Shown: positions 8,668 through 18,203 of the stretch, one piece after another
Layout: each line of letters starts with the position of its first letter
Position numbering within the stretch: the stretch's first letter is position 1
Assembly: GCA_011523005.1 (NCBI GenBank)
Contig: WTHU01000051.1
Location: 773-38,827, forward strand
Length of the DNA stretch: 38,055 nucleotides
Reading direction: 5' to 3'
DNA from: Acidimicrobiales bacterium
Lineage (GTDB): Bacteria > Actinomycetota > Acidimicrobiia > Acidimicrobiales > UBA8592
Notes under the pieces: generated by a model
What the model was told of the DNA's origin: nothing
Seen by the model: only the letters and a program-made list of their open reading frames with translations
The model's database searches: none
Program-made: the position numbers and the translations under genes

Positions 8668-9515
8668 CTGACACTGTTGTAGAAACTACTGCACCAAAAT
8701 CAGTTGGGCCAGGAAAAGTTAAATCAATAGCACTCAATATAATACCGCCGGCATTGTTCGGAGCTTTAGTTCTTGGAGGTTGGTATTTTATTTCGTATGT
8801 AATGCTGTCAGAAAACAGAAGGTTTTTGTTACGACCCCCTGACAAGGTGCTGACTGAAGGTTTCCTTGATTGGGGAGGTACCGGCGGAATGTCCGAGATG
8901 CTTCAATCTTTATGGTCATCAACAAAAGTTGCTGGAATTGGTTTATTTCTCGCCATTTTGATCGGACTGTTTCTGGCTGTTCTGATGAGTCAGGCCGTAT
9001 CGGTGGAAAAAGCCTTGTTCCCTTTCCTTGTAACGTTGCAGGCGGTTCCGATCTTAGCAATCGTTCCCCTTATTTCATTTTGGTGGGGTACCGGTCAGAC
9101 ATCGCGCGTTGTAGTTTGTATCATCATTGCCCTATTCCCAATCATTGTTAACACCTTGTTTGGGTTACAATCTGCCGAAAAAGGGATGCATGATTTATTC
9201 ACACTCCATCACGTAAATCGTGTAACAAGATTACGAAAACTCATGTTTCCAGCAGCTTTGCCAGCCTTATTCGCCGGTTTGAGAATTTCTGCTGGGCTTT
9301 CTGTTGTCGGAGCAATAGTTGGTGATTTCTTCTTCGGTAGAGGCGAAGTTGGGTTAGGCCAATTGATAAAGCGCTTTGCTAGTCGGCTGCAAGGAGAAGA
9401 GCTCCTAACCTCCGTTATCTTATCTGCAGGGCTTGGTGTAGCAGTTTTCCTTCTCTTCACATGGCTTCAAAATAAAGCGATAGGAAAATGGTCTGATAGA
9501 GCAGGGTTAGTCTAA
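8664..9515 (+). CDS. ABC transporter permease (SsuC/TauC/ThiX-like)
   Basis: ATGA overlap with the ATPase; hydrophobic segments; LQAVPILAIVPLISFWWGTGQTSRVVVCIIIALFPIIVNTLFGL is typical of the family. Confidence 0.92.
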   Translation: MTDTVVETTAPKSVGPGKVKSIALNIIPPALFGALVLGGWYFISYVMLSENRRFLLRPPDKVLTEGFLDWGGTGGMSEMLQSLWSSTKVAGIGLFLAILIGLFLAVLMSQAVSVEKALFPFLVTLQAVPILAIVPLISFWWGTGQTSRVVVCIIIALFPIIVNTLFGLQSAEKGMHDLFTLHHVNRVTRLRKLMFPAALPALFAGLRISAGLSVVGAIVGDFFFGRGEVGLGQLIKRFASRLQGEELLTSVILSAGLGVAVFLLFTWLQNKAIGKWSDRAGLV

Positions 9516-9533
9516 GCATTAGATTACTTGAAT

Positions 9534-10364
9534 TTAGCTTTTTGCCTCTGTGATTCGTTCACCAATAGCGCTGATCCGTCTCATATCAAAAGGCGCACTG
9601 ACCATGCACGCCCGTTTCGTGACACCCATTTGCACCCACTTCTCAAAATCTCCGCCAAAAGGATGGCTATAATCAAAATCTTCGTGGATGCTAATCTCGA
9701 AATCTGCGCTAGGCGCTAACTCAGTAGCGAGATGAATCAATTCTTTGATAGAAGGACCTACACGAATGTTCACACCGTCAGCATGATTTGAAGCCAACTC
9801 AATCATTCTTCTTCCATTTGCCCCAACTATTATTCGCAAAGGCGTATTAGGCACAATAACGCTCTCTAAACCCTCATATGCGAAGTAGTTTCCTGCAAAG
9901 TTTTTGTCGCCATTCCAAATACTTCTTAAAGTATTAATAGTTTCAATGAGGCGCTCACGCCGCCTGACTCCTTCTTCTTCAAGTCCTCTCCCTATCATTT
10001 CTTGTTCTAAAGCAAATCGTGATCCCGGAGGAGCTCCTGTCCCGAGACCCAACACAGCCCTTCCTGAAGCAAGAGATTGCAATGAAGAAAAGGACGATGC
10101 TAGTAACACTGGGTTTCGGTTAACCATATTTGCAACGAGTGGCCCGACGTTCACTTCTTTTGTTACATTGGCGATCGCTCCAAGGACAGTGAAAGGTTCA
10201 TGAGACCAGTCTTTCCCTACTAATTTTCCACTGAAATGATCTAAGACCCAAACACCATCGAAACCACTTTCATCAGCACACTTCGCAGCTTCAACTAGCT
10301 CCGCTGCGGAAGCTCCAAATGGACTCAAAACTAAATCAGTCGCGATTGATGAAAAGCGGCTCAT
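9534..10364 (-). CDS. LLM-class flavin-dependent oxidoreductase
   Basis: CADESGFDGVWVLDHFSGK; ALASGRAVLGLGTGAPPGSR; PLRIIVGANGRRMIELASNHADGVNIR. Confidence 0.9.
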   Translation of the reverse strand: MSRFSSIATDLVLSPFGASAAELVEAAKCADESGFDGVWVLDHFSGKLVGKDWSHEPFTVLGAIANVTKEVNVGPLVANMVNRNPVLLASSFSSLQSLASGRAVLGLGTGAPPGSRFALEQEMIGRGLEEEGVRRRERLIETINTLRSIWNGDKNFAGNYFAYEGLESVIVPNTPLRIIVGANGRRMIELASNHADGVNIRVGPSIKELIHLATELAPSADFEISIHEDFDYSHPFGGDFEKWVQMGVTKRACMVSAPFDMRRISAIGERITEAKS

Positions 10365-11608
10365 GAGCCTTTGTACACGACGGAACTCTGATCTACTGCT
10401 CCAACTAGTTTCCCAGCTTTGAACACTCGTCTACTCATAGGAGCATCAGCCATTGCGGCTCCTAGCGAGGGTGCATCAATTGCTACAAAGTCGGCCAAGT
10501 CCCCTTGGTTTAAACAAGCAGGTTCAAGGCCCATAGCTTGTCTCGCATTACTACTTACCATTTCAAATGCATTCTCGATACTTTGATGCCCTGCCATCAC
10601 CATCAATGACGCAGTTTCTAGAGGGTCACTGCGACCCATGAGATTAAACGGATCGCGAACATTGTCTGCCCCTGCGGCAACTAGAACTCCATTCTCAATG
10701 AGGGCTTTGATCGCAGTCAAACCTCGCGGCATAGCCTCCTGGTGTTCACGCCCTTGCAGATAAAGGTTTGTCTGAGGGAGTGTAAAAACACTTATGTTTG
10801 CTTCTGCGACAAGTTTTGAAACCTCCGCCTGCGTCTTTTCAGATTGCATTCCAAGTGAAACACAATGACTTGCTGATACGGGGTATGGAAAGCTGGTGTT
10901 GATAACTTGCTTGGCTAGATCTTGCAAAGTCAGCATCTCTTTGTCAAGTGTTTCATCAATGTGGAAGTCAATACCCAGTCCTGCATCTTGCGAAAGTCCC
11001 AACATAAACGAAATCATCTTTTGAGGGTCTGGTTCAAGGTGAGGACAACCACCTACAAAGTCAACGCCGAACTCTACTACGGAATGGAGCGCTTCAACAT
11101 TGCCCTTGCTGTCCGGTCCTGTCATCGGAGAATTCATCAAAGCTACTATTTGGATATCTAATACATCATTGAATAGATCCTTTGCCTCAGACAGAGCTTT
11201 TACTGATGAGGTGCCGATATCAGCAGTCACATTCACATGTGTTCGAACGGCTGTTATTCCATGAATGACCAGCAACTCCATTGCTTCGCATGCACGTTGA
11301 ACCGTGTTCTCATGCGTAAATGTTCCCTTTTCTGCGGCGGCAATCCAAGCAGTGATCGCTCCCATGAGTTCTCCTGATGGATTCGGAACAATATCTGCTG
11401 TTAAAGCTTTATCCAAGTGAGCATGAGGCTCAGCCATTGCAGGCACAACTAGCCACCCGTTGAGATCATGAACTTCGTTATACGCTTGCGCTGCCCCAGG
11501 CTGCGAAACAGCTGTGATTCTCCCTTGATCAATGCTTATATCACTTAGCCCACGTTCCGGAATATACGCATTTTGGATACATAGTGAAGTGGCTGCCGAG
11601 TTGGACAT
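10361..11608 (-). CDS. Amidohydrolase, cytosine-deaminase-like
   Basis: VVPAMAEPHAHLDKALTAD; GLGIDFHIDETLDKEMLTLQDLAKQVI; VSASHCVSLGMQ; VLVAAGADNVRDPFNLMGRSDPLE. Confidence 0.87.
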   Translation of the reverse strand: MSNSAATSLCIQNAYIPERGLSDISIDQGRITAVSQPGAAQAYNEVHDLNGWLVVPAMAEPHAHLDKALTADIVPNPSGELMGAITAWIAAAEKGTFTHENTVQRACEAMELLVIHGITAVRTHVNVTADIGTSSVKALSEAKDLFNDVLDIQIVALMNSPMTGPDSKGNVEALHSVVEFGVDFVGGCPHLEPDPQKMISFMLGLSQDAGLGIDFHIDETLDKEMLTLQDLAKQVINTSFPYPVSASHCVSLGMQSEKTQAEVSKLVAEANISVFTLPQTNLYLQGREHQEAMPRGLTAIKALIENGVLVAAGADNVRDPFNLMGRSDPLETASLMVMAGHQSIENAFEMVSSNARQAMGLEPACLNQGDLADFVAIDAPSLGAAMADAPMSRRVFKAGKLVGAVDQSSVVYKGS

Positions 11609-11662
11609 ATCCTATTTTATGCTCCAAAAGGCGCAATAGCTATCTGAGGTATATTCTATGAC

Positions 11663-13009
11663 ATGCCCGAGATTAATGACTTACGCTCTTTTATTGATGT
11701 CCTGGAGGAGAACGGCCAACTCGCTACGATCTCCCAAGAGGTTTCAATCAATCACGAAATTGCTGACATAACAGCATCACTCGCTCGGAGTGACGGAGGT
11801 GCAGCTTTCTTCAACAACGTAAAAGAAACAAAGATGCCGATCTTTGCTGGAGGAGTTTCATCGCACAAAAGGACAGCATTGGCTTTAGAGTGCGAGCCGG
11901 AATCGATCATTGATGTGATGGGTGAAGCACTAGAGAGCAGTAATGGAATTCCTACTCAACTTACAACAGAAGCTGATTGGCATGAGAATTGTTTAACTGG
12001 TGACGATGTTGATCTTGGAGTTTTGCCAATCCCTAAACACAGCAGAGGTGATGGTGGATCATTCATTACAGGAGCAGTTTCAGTCACAAAGGACCCAGTT
12101 TCTGGGCGCGGTAATCTCTCGTACAACCGTATGCTCGTGTTGGACAAAAATATTCTCGGCTTTAATGTCAATGAATGGCGAGATGTTGGAACTTTCATGA
12201 AGTCTCGCCCTGATCCAGAAGCACCGTTCCCAGTAGCCTTGGCAATGGGTCTTGACCCCGCAATAATGATTGCTGCTGGGGTAAGAACGCCAGTTGATGA
12301 ATTATTAATAGCAGGAGCTATTCGTAACGAAGGTATAAAGGTCTGCAACGGGAAAACCGTTGATATTGATATACCTGCACATTCTGAAATCGTAATTGAA
12401 GGCCATATCAGACCAGCAGAAAGAGCACCCGAAGGACCATTAGCAGAATTCCATGGCTACCACGGGGAGATGTGGGATTCACCAACTTTGGAGGTTTCAG
12501 CAATTTCATTTAGGAATGACCCCATTTATCAAACGATAATCCCAGGTTGGTATGAGCATATCTACATAGGGAATATCCTCCCCAGAGAGCCACTACTGCG
12601 AAAACATATCCGCCATATTGACCCAAATGCAGATGTGATTATTCCGCCTTACGGTAATGGCTTTATGGCAGTGATTCAGATTGATCGGGATAACCCAGGT
12701 ACTCCGAAAAACTTGGCAATGGCAGCAATGTCAGCACACATCAACATACGAAATGTTGTTGTTGTAGACCGTGATGTCAATATGCATGAATCTTCCGAGG
12801 TTCTTTGGGCGATAACGAATCGAGTGCAATGGGAGCGCGATGTTTTCCAAATCGGTGAGGCACAAGGCCACGAAATGGATCCAACCGCTGATAAGCGTGG
12901 AATAAGCACAAAGGTCGGAATTGATGCTACTTACAAGAGAGAACGGCGTGAATATGGAGAGCGGGTAGCATATCCTTCGATTGATCTTTCTAGTCTTTTG
13001 AAAGGGTGA
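11663..13009 (+). CDS. ubiD: UbiD-family prenylated-FMN-dependent decarboxylase
   Basis: NDLRSFIDVLEENGQLATISQEV; RPDPEAPFPVALAMGLDPAIMIAAG; PLAEFHGYHGEMWDSPTLEV. Confidence 0.9.
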   Translation: MPEINDLRSFIDVLEENGQLATISQEVSINHEIADITASLARSDGGAAFFNNVKETKMPIFAGGVSSHKRTALALECEPESIIDVMGEALESSNGIPTQLTTEADWHENCLTGDDVDLGVLPIPKHSRGDGGSFITGAVSVTKDPVSGRGNLSYNRMLVLDKNILGFNVNEWRDVGTFMKSRPDPEAPFPVALAMGLDPAIMIAAGVRTPVDELLIAGAIRNEGIKVCNGKTVDIDIPAHSEIVIEGHIRPAERAPEGPLAEFHGYHGEMWDSPTLEVSAISFRNDPIYQTIIPGWYEHIYIGNILPREPLLRKHIRHIDPNADVIIPPYGNGFMAVIQIDRDNPGTPKNLAMAAMSAHINIRNVVVVDRDVNMHESSEVLWAITNRVQWERDVFQIGEAQGHEMDPTADKRGISTKVGIDATYKRERREYGERVAYPSIDLSSLLKG

Positions 13010-13010
13010 T

Positions 13011-13580
13011 ATGGACCTGAGGAATGTGGTGGTTGCTATCTCAGGAGCTAGCGGCTCAATATATGGGATACGTGTTTTACAAATGCTTCGACAGGTAGAA
13101 GATGTGAACTCACACCTTGTTATAACCCCTTCAGCGAAAAGCACCATCGGGGTTGAAACTGAATACAGTGTTTCGGAGATTGAGGAATTAGCTGATGAAG
13201 TGCATAGTGCTAGAGATATCGGTGCATCTATCGCTAGCGGATCTTTTAAGACAGTTGGGATGATTGTTGCTCCTTGCTCAATCAAAACGCTCTCTGCTAT
13301 AGCGAATTCATTTGGGGCTGACTTGGTATCGCGAGCGGCGGATGTGACGCTGAAAGAACGACGCCCTTTAGTGCTCATGGTGCGTGAAACCCCATTTCAT
13401 TTAGGGCATCTTCGTCTGATGACTAAGGCCACTGAAATCGGGGCAGTAATATACCCTCCTATTCCAGCTTTTTACAACAACCCTGACAATCTAGGAGATG
13501 TTATTGATCATTCTGCAGGTAGAGCACTAGATCACCTAGGCATAGAGGTTGCTGCTTTAAAACGGTGGGAAGGACGATGA
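13011..13580 (+). CDS. ubiX: UbiX-family flavin prenyltransferase
   Basis: VVAISGASGSIYGIRVLQML; MIVAPCSIKTLSAIANSFGADLVSRAADVTLKERRPLVLMVRETPFHLGHLRLM; 1-bp gap after ubiD. Confidence 0.93.
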   Translation: MDLRNVVVAISGASGSIYGIRVLQMLRQVEDVNSHLVITPSAKSTIGVETEYSVSEIEELADEVHSARDIGASIASGSFKTVGMIVAPCSIKTLSAIANSFGADLVSRAADVTLKERRPLVLMVRETPFHLGHLRLMTKATEIGAVIYPPIPAFYNNPDNLGDVIDHSAGRALDHLGIEVAALKRWEGR

Positions 13581-13583
13581 CGC

Positions 13584-14558
13584 CTAGCTAAGTTTGCCGT
13601 TGAATAAGGTAGCAACCCGTTCAATATCCTTTTCAGCGGATTGCAGTTCGTAGACAGGTAGTTGGTACTCATCAATACCTGCCTCAAAGAATCGGAACAA
13701 TTCTTCTCTGATTGACTCCAAATTCCCAGTTAATGTAAATTCTTCTACCCATTCTTCTTTGACGAATTTTCCAGCTAGCTGAGGGCCACCTTCTCTTAGT
13801 GCACTCTTAATTTTGAGCTCATCTTCTTTCGTCATCCCGATCTCTTCTTTTATGCTTAGCGGAGAGTCCACAAGTCTGAACGAGAGTTGAGCTTTAGCGT
13901 CTTCTAGTTCCTTATCATCAGTGACTAACATTGTTGAGTACACAATATTGAATCTTTTACTATCTGACCTGTTCTGTGTGCGAAGCTTAGCGATAACGTC
14001 TGCAAGGTGTTTTTTGTATATGTAGCTTAGGTAAAACCCATCAGCTTTTTGAGCTCCGAGTTCAAGCATCTTGGGGCCGCGTCCTGCCAAGAAGATATCT
14101 ATTTCCTTACCCCCATAATTAATCTGAGCAGGGCCAAGTGAAAGCTTTTCTCCAGAAAATCTTACTGTTTCCCCGCTGAATAATAGTCGAAGAACCTCAA
14201 CCATCTCCCGCACTAAAGTCAATGGCTTGTGCCGCTTAATTTTCATAGGGTCAAGGGTCAATCCGCCACCGGAGCCCAAGCCTATGAATGCACGTCCATC
14301 GCTGAATTCATCAATTGTAGCTATGGCAGATGCCGTAACCCCGGGATGTCGGACATAGGCATTCGTAATGCCGGGCCCAATGAGTATCTTTTCTGTCTTG
14401 GCTGCAATAGCAGCAAGAACCACATATACGTCTCGAGTGACTAGCCCTTCGTCGTATACCCAACAGCGAGAGAAACCTTTACTTTCTGCGTAAGCAGCTA
14501 GTTCCGCAATCTCTTCGGCTGGAGAGATAGGCATGATATTCACGCTAAGTTTGGTCAT
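13584..14558 (-). CDS. LLM-class flavin-dependent oxidoreductase
   Basis: AESKGFSRCWVYDEGLVTRDVYVVLAAIAAKTEKILIGPGITNAYVRHPGVTASAIATIDEFSDGRAFIGLGSGG. Confidence 0.92.
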   Translation of the reverse strand: MTKLSVNIMPISPAEEIAELAAYAESKGFSRCWVYDEGLVTRDVYVVLAAIAAKTEKILIGPGITNAYVRHPGVTASAIATIDEFSDGRAFIGLGSGGGLTLDPMKIKRHKPLTLVREMVEVLRLLFSGETVRFSGEKLSLGPAQINYGGKEIDIFLAGRGPKMLELGAQKADGFYLSYIYKKHLADVIAKLRTQNRSDSKRFNIVYSTMLVTDDKELEDAKAQLSFRLVDSPLSIKEEIGMTKEDELKIKSALREGGPQLAGKFVKEEWVEEFTLTGNLESIREELFRFFEAGIDEYQLPVYELQSAEKDIERVATLFNGKLS

Positions 14559-14560
14559 CT

Positions 14561-16120
14561 TCAGGAACTACTTATGGACTTCAGAACTGTTTTTGCTGTA
14601 TTCGTTCCTGGGGCGCCGAATATTCCCGCGCCTGGAAATGTGCCTGCACCCGTTAGGTATAACCCTTTAATTGGTGTTTTATATCTACTCAATTCGCGGC
14701 TCCTTCCAACAAGTGTTGCTAAAGGAGAAGCCGCATATCCGGGACTATGACCTTTGGGCATAAAAAAGTCTCTTTCATAGATATCTGGGGTCATAGCTCT
14801 CCACTTCGTGATTTGTGATCTAAAGTCTCCATCCATAACATTTCCCCATATATCGAGCCAGCGATCTGGTTGTTGTGATCCTTTCCATCCCCCATTGAGT
14901 GAATACGGAGTGAAAAGAACTTCTAAACCAAATGTATGCAGACCATTATCTGCTTTCATTTCTGGATCTAAAGCGGAGGGTATGCTTGCTAACATAGTGG
15001 GTTGATCAGAAATGAGACCTTGATCTTTTAGAATGTGTGCTTCTTTAAGCTTCTCAGGTGATGGTGAGATGATTACTGTCGATTGCGTTAAGTCTGTGTG
15101 ATCAAATTTTCCCGTAAGTTCAGACATGAATTTATATGTTGGCAAATTTTGAACTATGCCATCCAGTTTCGACTCGTAGCCTTCTGGGGCAGGTTCCTTT
15201 TGCCATCGCGATATTAAAGACTTTGCGGATACAGGTGCCTCATCAATCCAATTAACAAGGACCGTGTGAGGATCGCAAGCAGCTATTACAGTCGGGGCTT
15301 CTATAACACTGCCATCTTGAAGTTCGACTGCTTTCACTTTATTGTTTTCAACTTGGAGCTTTTCAACAATACTTTTCAAACGTACTTGTCCACCATGACT
15401 AAGATAACTTTTTAGTATGGCGTCTGGAAGTGAACCGCTTCCCCTTCGTGGCCTACCACTCGCTATTAGATGCCTAGTTGCATAGACAGTCGCTGCTAAA
15501 CCGGTTCCTGGGGCTTCGGGAGGCGCACCCCATACAGTGGGCCCTGTACTAATTCCAGGCATGTAAAGATGCCAGTCATCAAAATAGTCTTTGAATACGT
15601 CAACTGCACTAGCTTTGCTCCAGCGGAGAAGCTTAGACACTCCTTTCATCCTTTTCCGGCTTGCAACTTGCAGAAACTCTGTCATTGAGGCACCGCTTTG
15701 AGCTATTTCAATAACAAGCTTTGCTACTGGTATCGCATCTTCTAAATATCGTTTGTAGTTTGCGACTTCGGAAGGATGTGTGATTGATAACCCATCCATC
15801 GTTTGATTAGAGTCATGATAAAAAACCCAAGAACCAGAATTTTCATGGAAAGCGTTCACATAAGTAGCTTCTGGCTCTAGGTAATCCAACCCGTGAGAAC
15901 TTAAATTTAATTCATCTATCAAAGGCATTGCCCTGATCAAGCTATGGTCACAAGCGCAAATATTGAATCTTGCGCCCATGTCAGCAACTGTTGAAGCACA
16001 ACCCCCAACGGAATCTCTTGCTTCCACAAGAATTGTGGTTACGCCTGCCTTCGCTAGATATGCAGCACAAATAAGGCCATTATGGCCTCCTCCAATAACA
16101 ATCGCTTCAGCATCATACAT
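14561..16120 (-). CDS. NAD(P)/FAD-dependent oxidoreductase, phytoene desaturase-like (COG1233)
   Basis: N-terminal FAD motif EAIVIGGGHNGLICAAYLAKAGVTTILVEARDSVGGCAST; C-terminal GLYLTGAGTFPGAGIFGAPGTNTAKTVL. Confidence 0.88.
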   Translation of the reverse strand: MYDAEAIVIGGGHNGLICAAYLAKAGVTTILVEARDSVGGCASTVADMGARFNICACDHSLIRAMPLIDELNLSSHGLDYLEPEATYVNAFHENSGSWVFYHDSNQTMDGLSITHPSEVANYKRYLEDAIPVAKLVIEIAQSGASMTEFLQVASRKRMKGVSKLLRWSKASAVDVFKDYFDDWHLYMPGISTGPTVWGAPPEAPGTGLAATVYATRHLIASGRPRRGSGSLPDAILKSYLSHGGQVRLKSIVEKLQVENNKVKAVELQDGSVIEAPTVIAACDPHTVLVNWIDEAPVSAKSLISRWQKEPAPEGYESKLDGIVQNLPTYKFMSELTGKFDHTDLTQSTVIISPSPEKLKEAHILKDQGLISDQPTMLASIPSALDPEMKADNGLHTFGLEVLFTPYSLNGGWKGSQQPDRWLDIWGNVMDGDFRSQITKWRAMTPDIYERDFFMPKGHSPGYAASPLATLVGRSRELSRYKTPIKGLYLTGAGTFPGAGIFGAPGTNTAKTVLKSISSS

Positions 16121-16208
16121 CTAGAACAATCACCCGCACCTGTCCACGCGAATAGCCTACACTTCTTTGCGGTTCAGGTTTAAACGAATCTTTGTATTTT
16201 GATCTGTT

Positions 16209-16940
16209 GTGCGCTCACATTTGATGTACCTTCATTTCATGCCTTATTTCAATGATCCAACGCTCACGGAATCAGGCGATCAGGTATGTCAAAGATTCGG
16301 AATTTTTCCTCCAGAGACAGAAGCTATGCCAACTCTGGTGGAGCCATCGACTTTTCCTGATGCTCCTGATACTTTGGGCAACCTAGAAAAGGTTGATCAC
16401 CCCCGCATCAAGACTATCGCAAGTTATCTCAACGCTGGCTGGAACAATGCTCAAGATGGCACTTGGTTGCGCCCCGAGGCAAATGCTCTCCTATATAAAG
16501 TCGTTGATTCACTTCCTGAACCATGGGGTTTATGCGTTTTCGATGCTTGGCGACCACTAGATCTTCAGGCAGAGTTATTTAATGCAGCCTACAAGGACCC
16601 AAATTTGCCAGAGGGTTTTGTGTCGCCTGCTGATAGAGAAACCCGACTTTGCCCTCCTCACTTATCTGGTGGGACAGTTGACTGTAGCTTCACACTTCAC
16701 GGAATCCCTCTCGGATTAGGTACGGGTTTTGATGATTTCACCGATTTAGCGGCCGCTGACGCATTGGAGGTTAAGGAAAGTATCAATAGAGATCTTCGAA
16801 GGTGGCTTTACTGGTCCATGACTGAAACTGGTTTCGTAGTTCTAAATTGTGAGTGGTGGCACTTTGAGTACGGTACGCGCCGATGGGGAGCGATCCGTGG
16901 TAAAGATCCGCTTTTTGGCCCTGCTAGAATAAGCGACTGA
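16209..16940 (+). CDS. D-alanyl-D-alanine dipeptidase-like (VanX/M15D)
   Basis: CVFDAWRPLDLQAELFNAAY; HLSGGTVD (HxxGxxxD) and NCEWWHFEYGTRRW (ExWH zinc motif). GTG start in the track; internal ATG at 16224 is possible. Confidence 0.82.
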   Translation: MRSHLMYLHFMPYFNDPTLTESGDQVCQRFGIFPPETEAMPTLVEPSTFPDAPDTLGNLEKVDHPRIKTIASYLNAGWNNAQDGTWLRPEANALLYKVVDSLPEPWGLCVFDAWRPLDLQAELFNAAYKDPNLPEGFVSPADRETRLCPPHLSGGTVDCSFTLHGIPLGLGTGFDDFTDLAAADALEVKESINRDLRRWLYWSMTETGFVVLNCEWWHFEYGTRRWGAIRGKDPLFGPARISD

Positions 16941-16991
16941 TAATCCCATTAATGACATCAAAAATATGAAAATGTCCTCTACTATCCATCT

Positions 16992-18203
16992 GTGCATTCC
17001 AACTCCCCATATGCCCACAAACAACGAATACCCTTAAAAGGCCTATTAGCATCTATCGTTGCATTCGTATTGCTAACAGGCGTTGTGGCATGTTCCAACA
17101 CGAGCCAATCCACGCTCGCTACCGTTGAACCTAGTGAAGATCCCGCTGACCTGCCAGCGAACCCTACAGTCGAACCGATGCCGATGGCGACGCCAGCGCC
17201 TACCCCATTACCATCGCCTACCCCCATTCCAACCCCGACACCGACAATTTTTGAACAAGGCGAAATAGATAACATCACGCGATCACCGTTCAATGGTCTA
17301 GCTGTTAACGAGGAGAGTCTCATAGTCAGACCAGTAGTGGTCAAAATTGATAACCATGAAGAAGCTCGACCACAATCCGGAATCGAACTGGCAGATATGA
17401 TGATCGAGGTTTGGGTCGAAGGCATAACGAGATATCTAGCTGTCTTTCAAGCTGCTGACGCCGACTTCGTAGGACCCATTCGCTCCATGAGACCAACCGA
17501 CTTTGCACTTCAGAATCCCTGGGCCTCATTATTTATTCATTCGGGCGGGCAGGACTGGATAAAGGCTATCGCTGACGCATCTACTGTCCGCGAGTTTGAC
17601 GAACCACCAGGTTCTTTTCGCATAGGAGCAAGGCCAAGGCCATGGAACTTGTATGGCGACACGAATTCTTTACGAACTAATGATAATCGTGGAAGTTATT
17701 CCTCGCCCTTGAGCCCGCTTTGGGAGTTCGGTGACATGCCCGATGATGCGGCGATAGCTGAGGAGGTACTTCTCAAGTATTGGTTTGACTACACGACTTC
17801 CTGGTATTGGAATGAGGAAGAATTCCACTATGAAAAGAGCACTGTAGATCGATATTCCGCCTCTGGCGAAGTTACCAATCAACCGCACTACTACTTAGAC
17901 CCGAATAACAACGCTCATAGAATTTCTGCAGACACACTCATCATGCTTGAAACTCTTTATTTCCTTACCTGCTATGGTTGCGAATCTGGAGCCAATGTTC
18001 CTGTCGCTGAAACTATCGGATCTGGCACTGCATGGGTTTTCCACGGAGGGAAAATGGTGAAGGGTTATTGGTCAAGGTCAAGTGAACGGGAATGGTTTTC
18101 TCTGACACTCGATGATGGCTCCCCTATGCTTATCCCTCCTGGTCGGATCTGGATGACATTAAGTCGCCGAGACAACGTGATTGTTAATCAAGGCCTTGAT
18201 TAA
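16992..18203 (+). CDS. DUF3048 (YerB-like) lipoprotein
   Basis: Lipobox-like LLTGVVACS, Pro/Thr linker PMATPAPTPLPSPTPIPTPTPT, then RPVVVKIDNHEEARPQSGIELADMMIEVWVEGITRYLAVFQ...VGPIRSMRPTD. GTG start. Confidence 0.83.
   Translation: MHSNSPYAHKQRIPLKGLLASIVAFVLLTGVVACSNTSQSTLATVEPSEDPADLPANPTVEPMPMATPAPTPLPSPTPIPTPTPTIFEQGEIDNITRSPFNGLAVNEESLIVRPVVVKIDNHEEARPQSGIELADMMIEVWVEGITRYLAVFQAADADFVGPIRSMRPTDFALQNPWASLFIHSGGQDWIKAIADASTVREFDEPPGSFRIGARPRPWNLYGDTNSLRTNDNRGSYSSPLSPLWEFGDMPDDAAIAEEVLLKYWFDYTTSWYWNEEEFHYEKSTVDRYSASGEVTNQPHYYLDPNNNAHRISADTLIMLETLYFLTCYGCESGANVPVAETIGSGTAWVFHGGKMVKGYWSRSSEREWFSLTLDDGSPMLIPPGRIWMTLSRRDNVIVNQGLD

Noticed and set aside
12731-13378. 215-aa minus-strand ORF
   Set aside because: Antisense to well-supported ubiD and ubiX; translation is low complexity with no recognisable motifs.
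14229-15005. Plus-strand ORFs 14229..14444 and 14808..15005
   Set aside because: Antisense to the LLM and phytoene-desaturase-like genes; no independent support.
17160-17250. Pro/Thr (ATPTP) repeats in the DUF3048-like lipoprotein as a special element
   Set aside because: Ordinary flexible linker after a lipobox.
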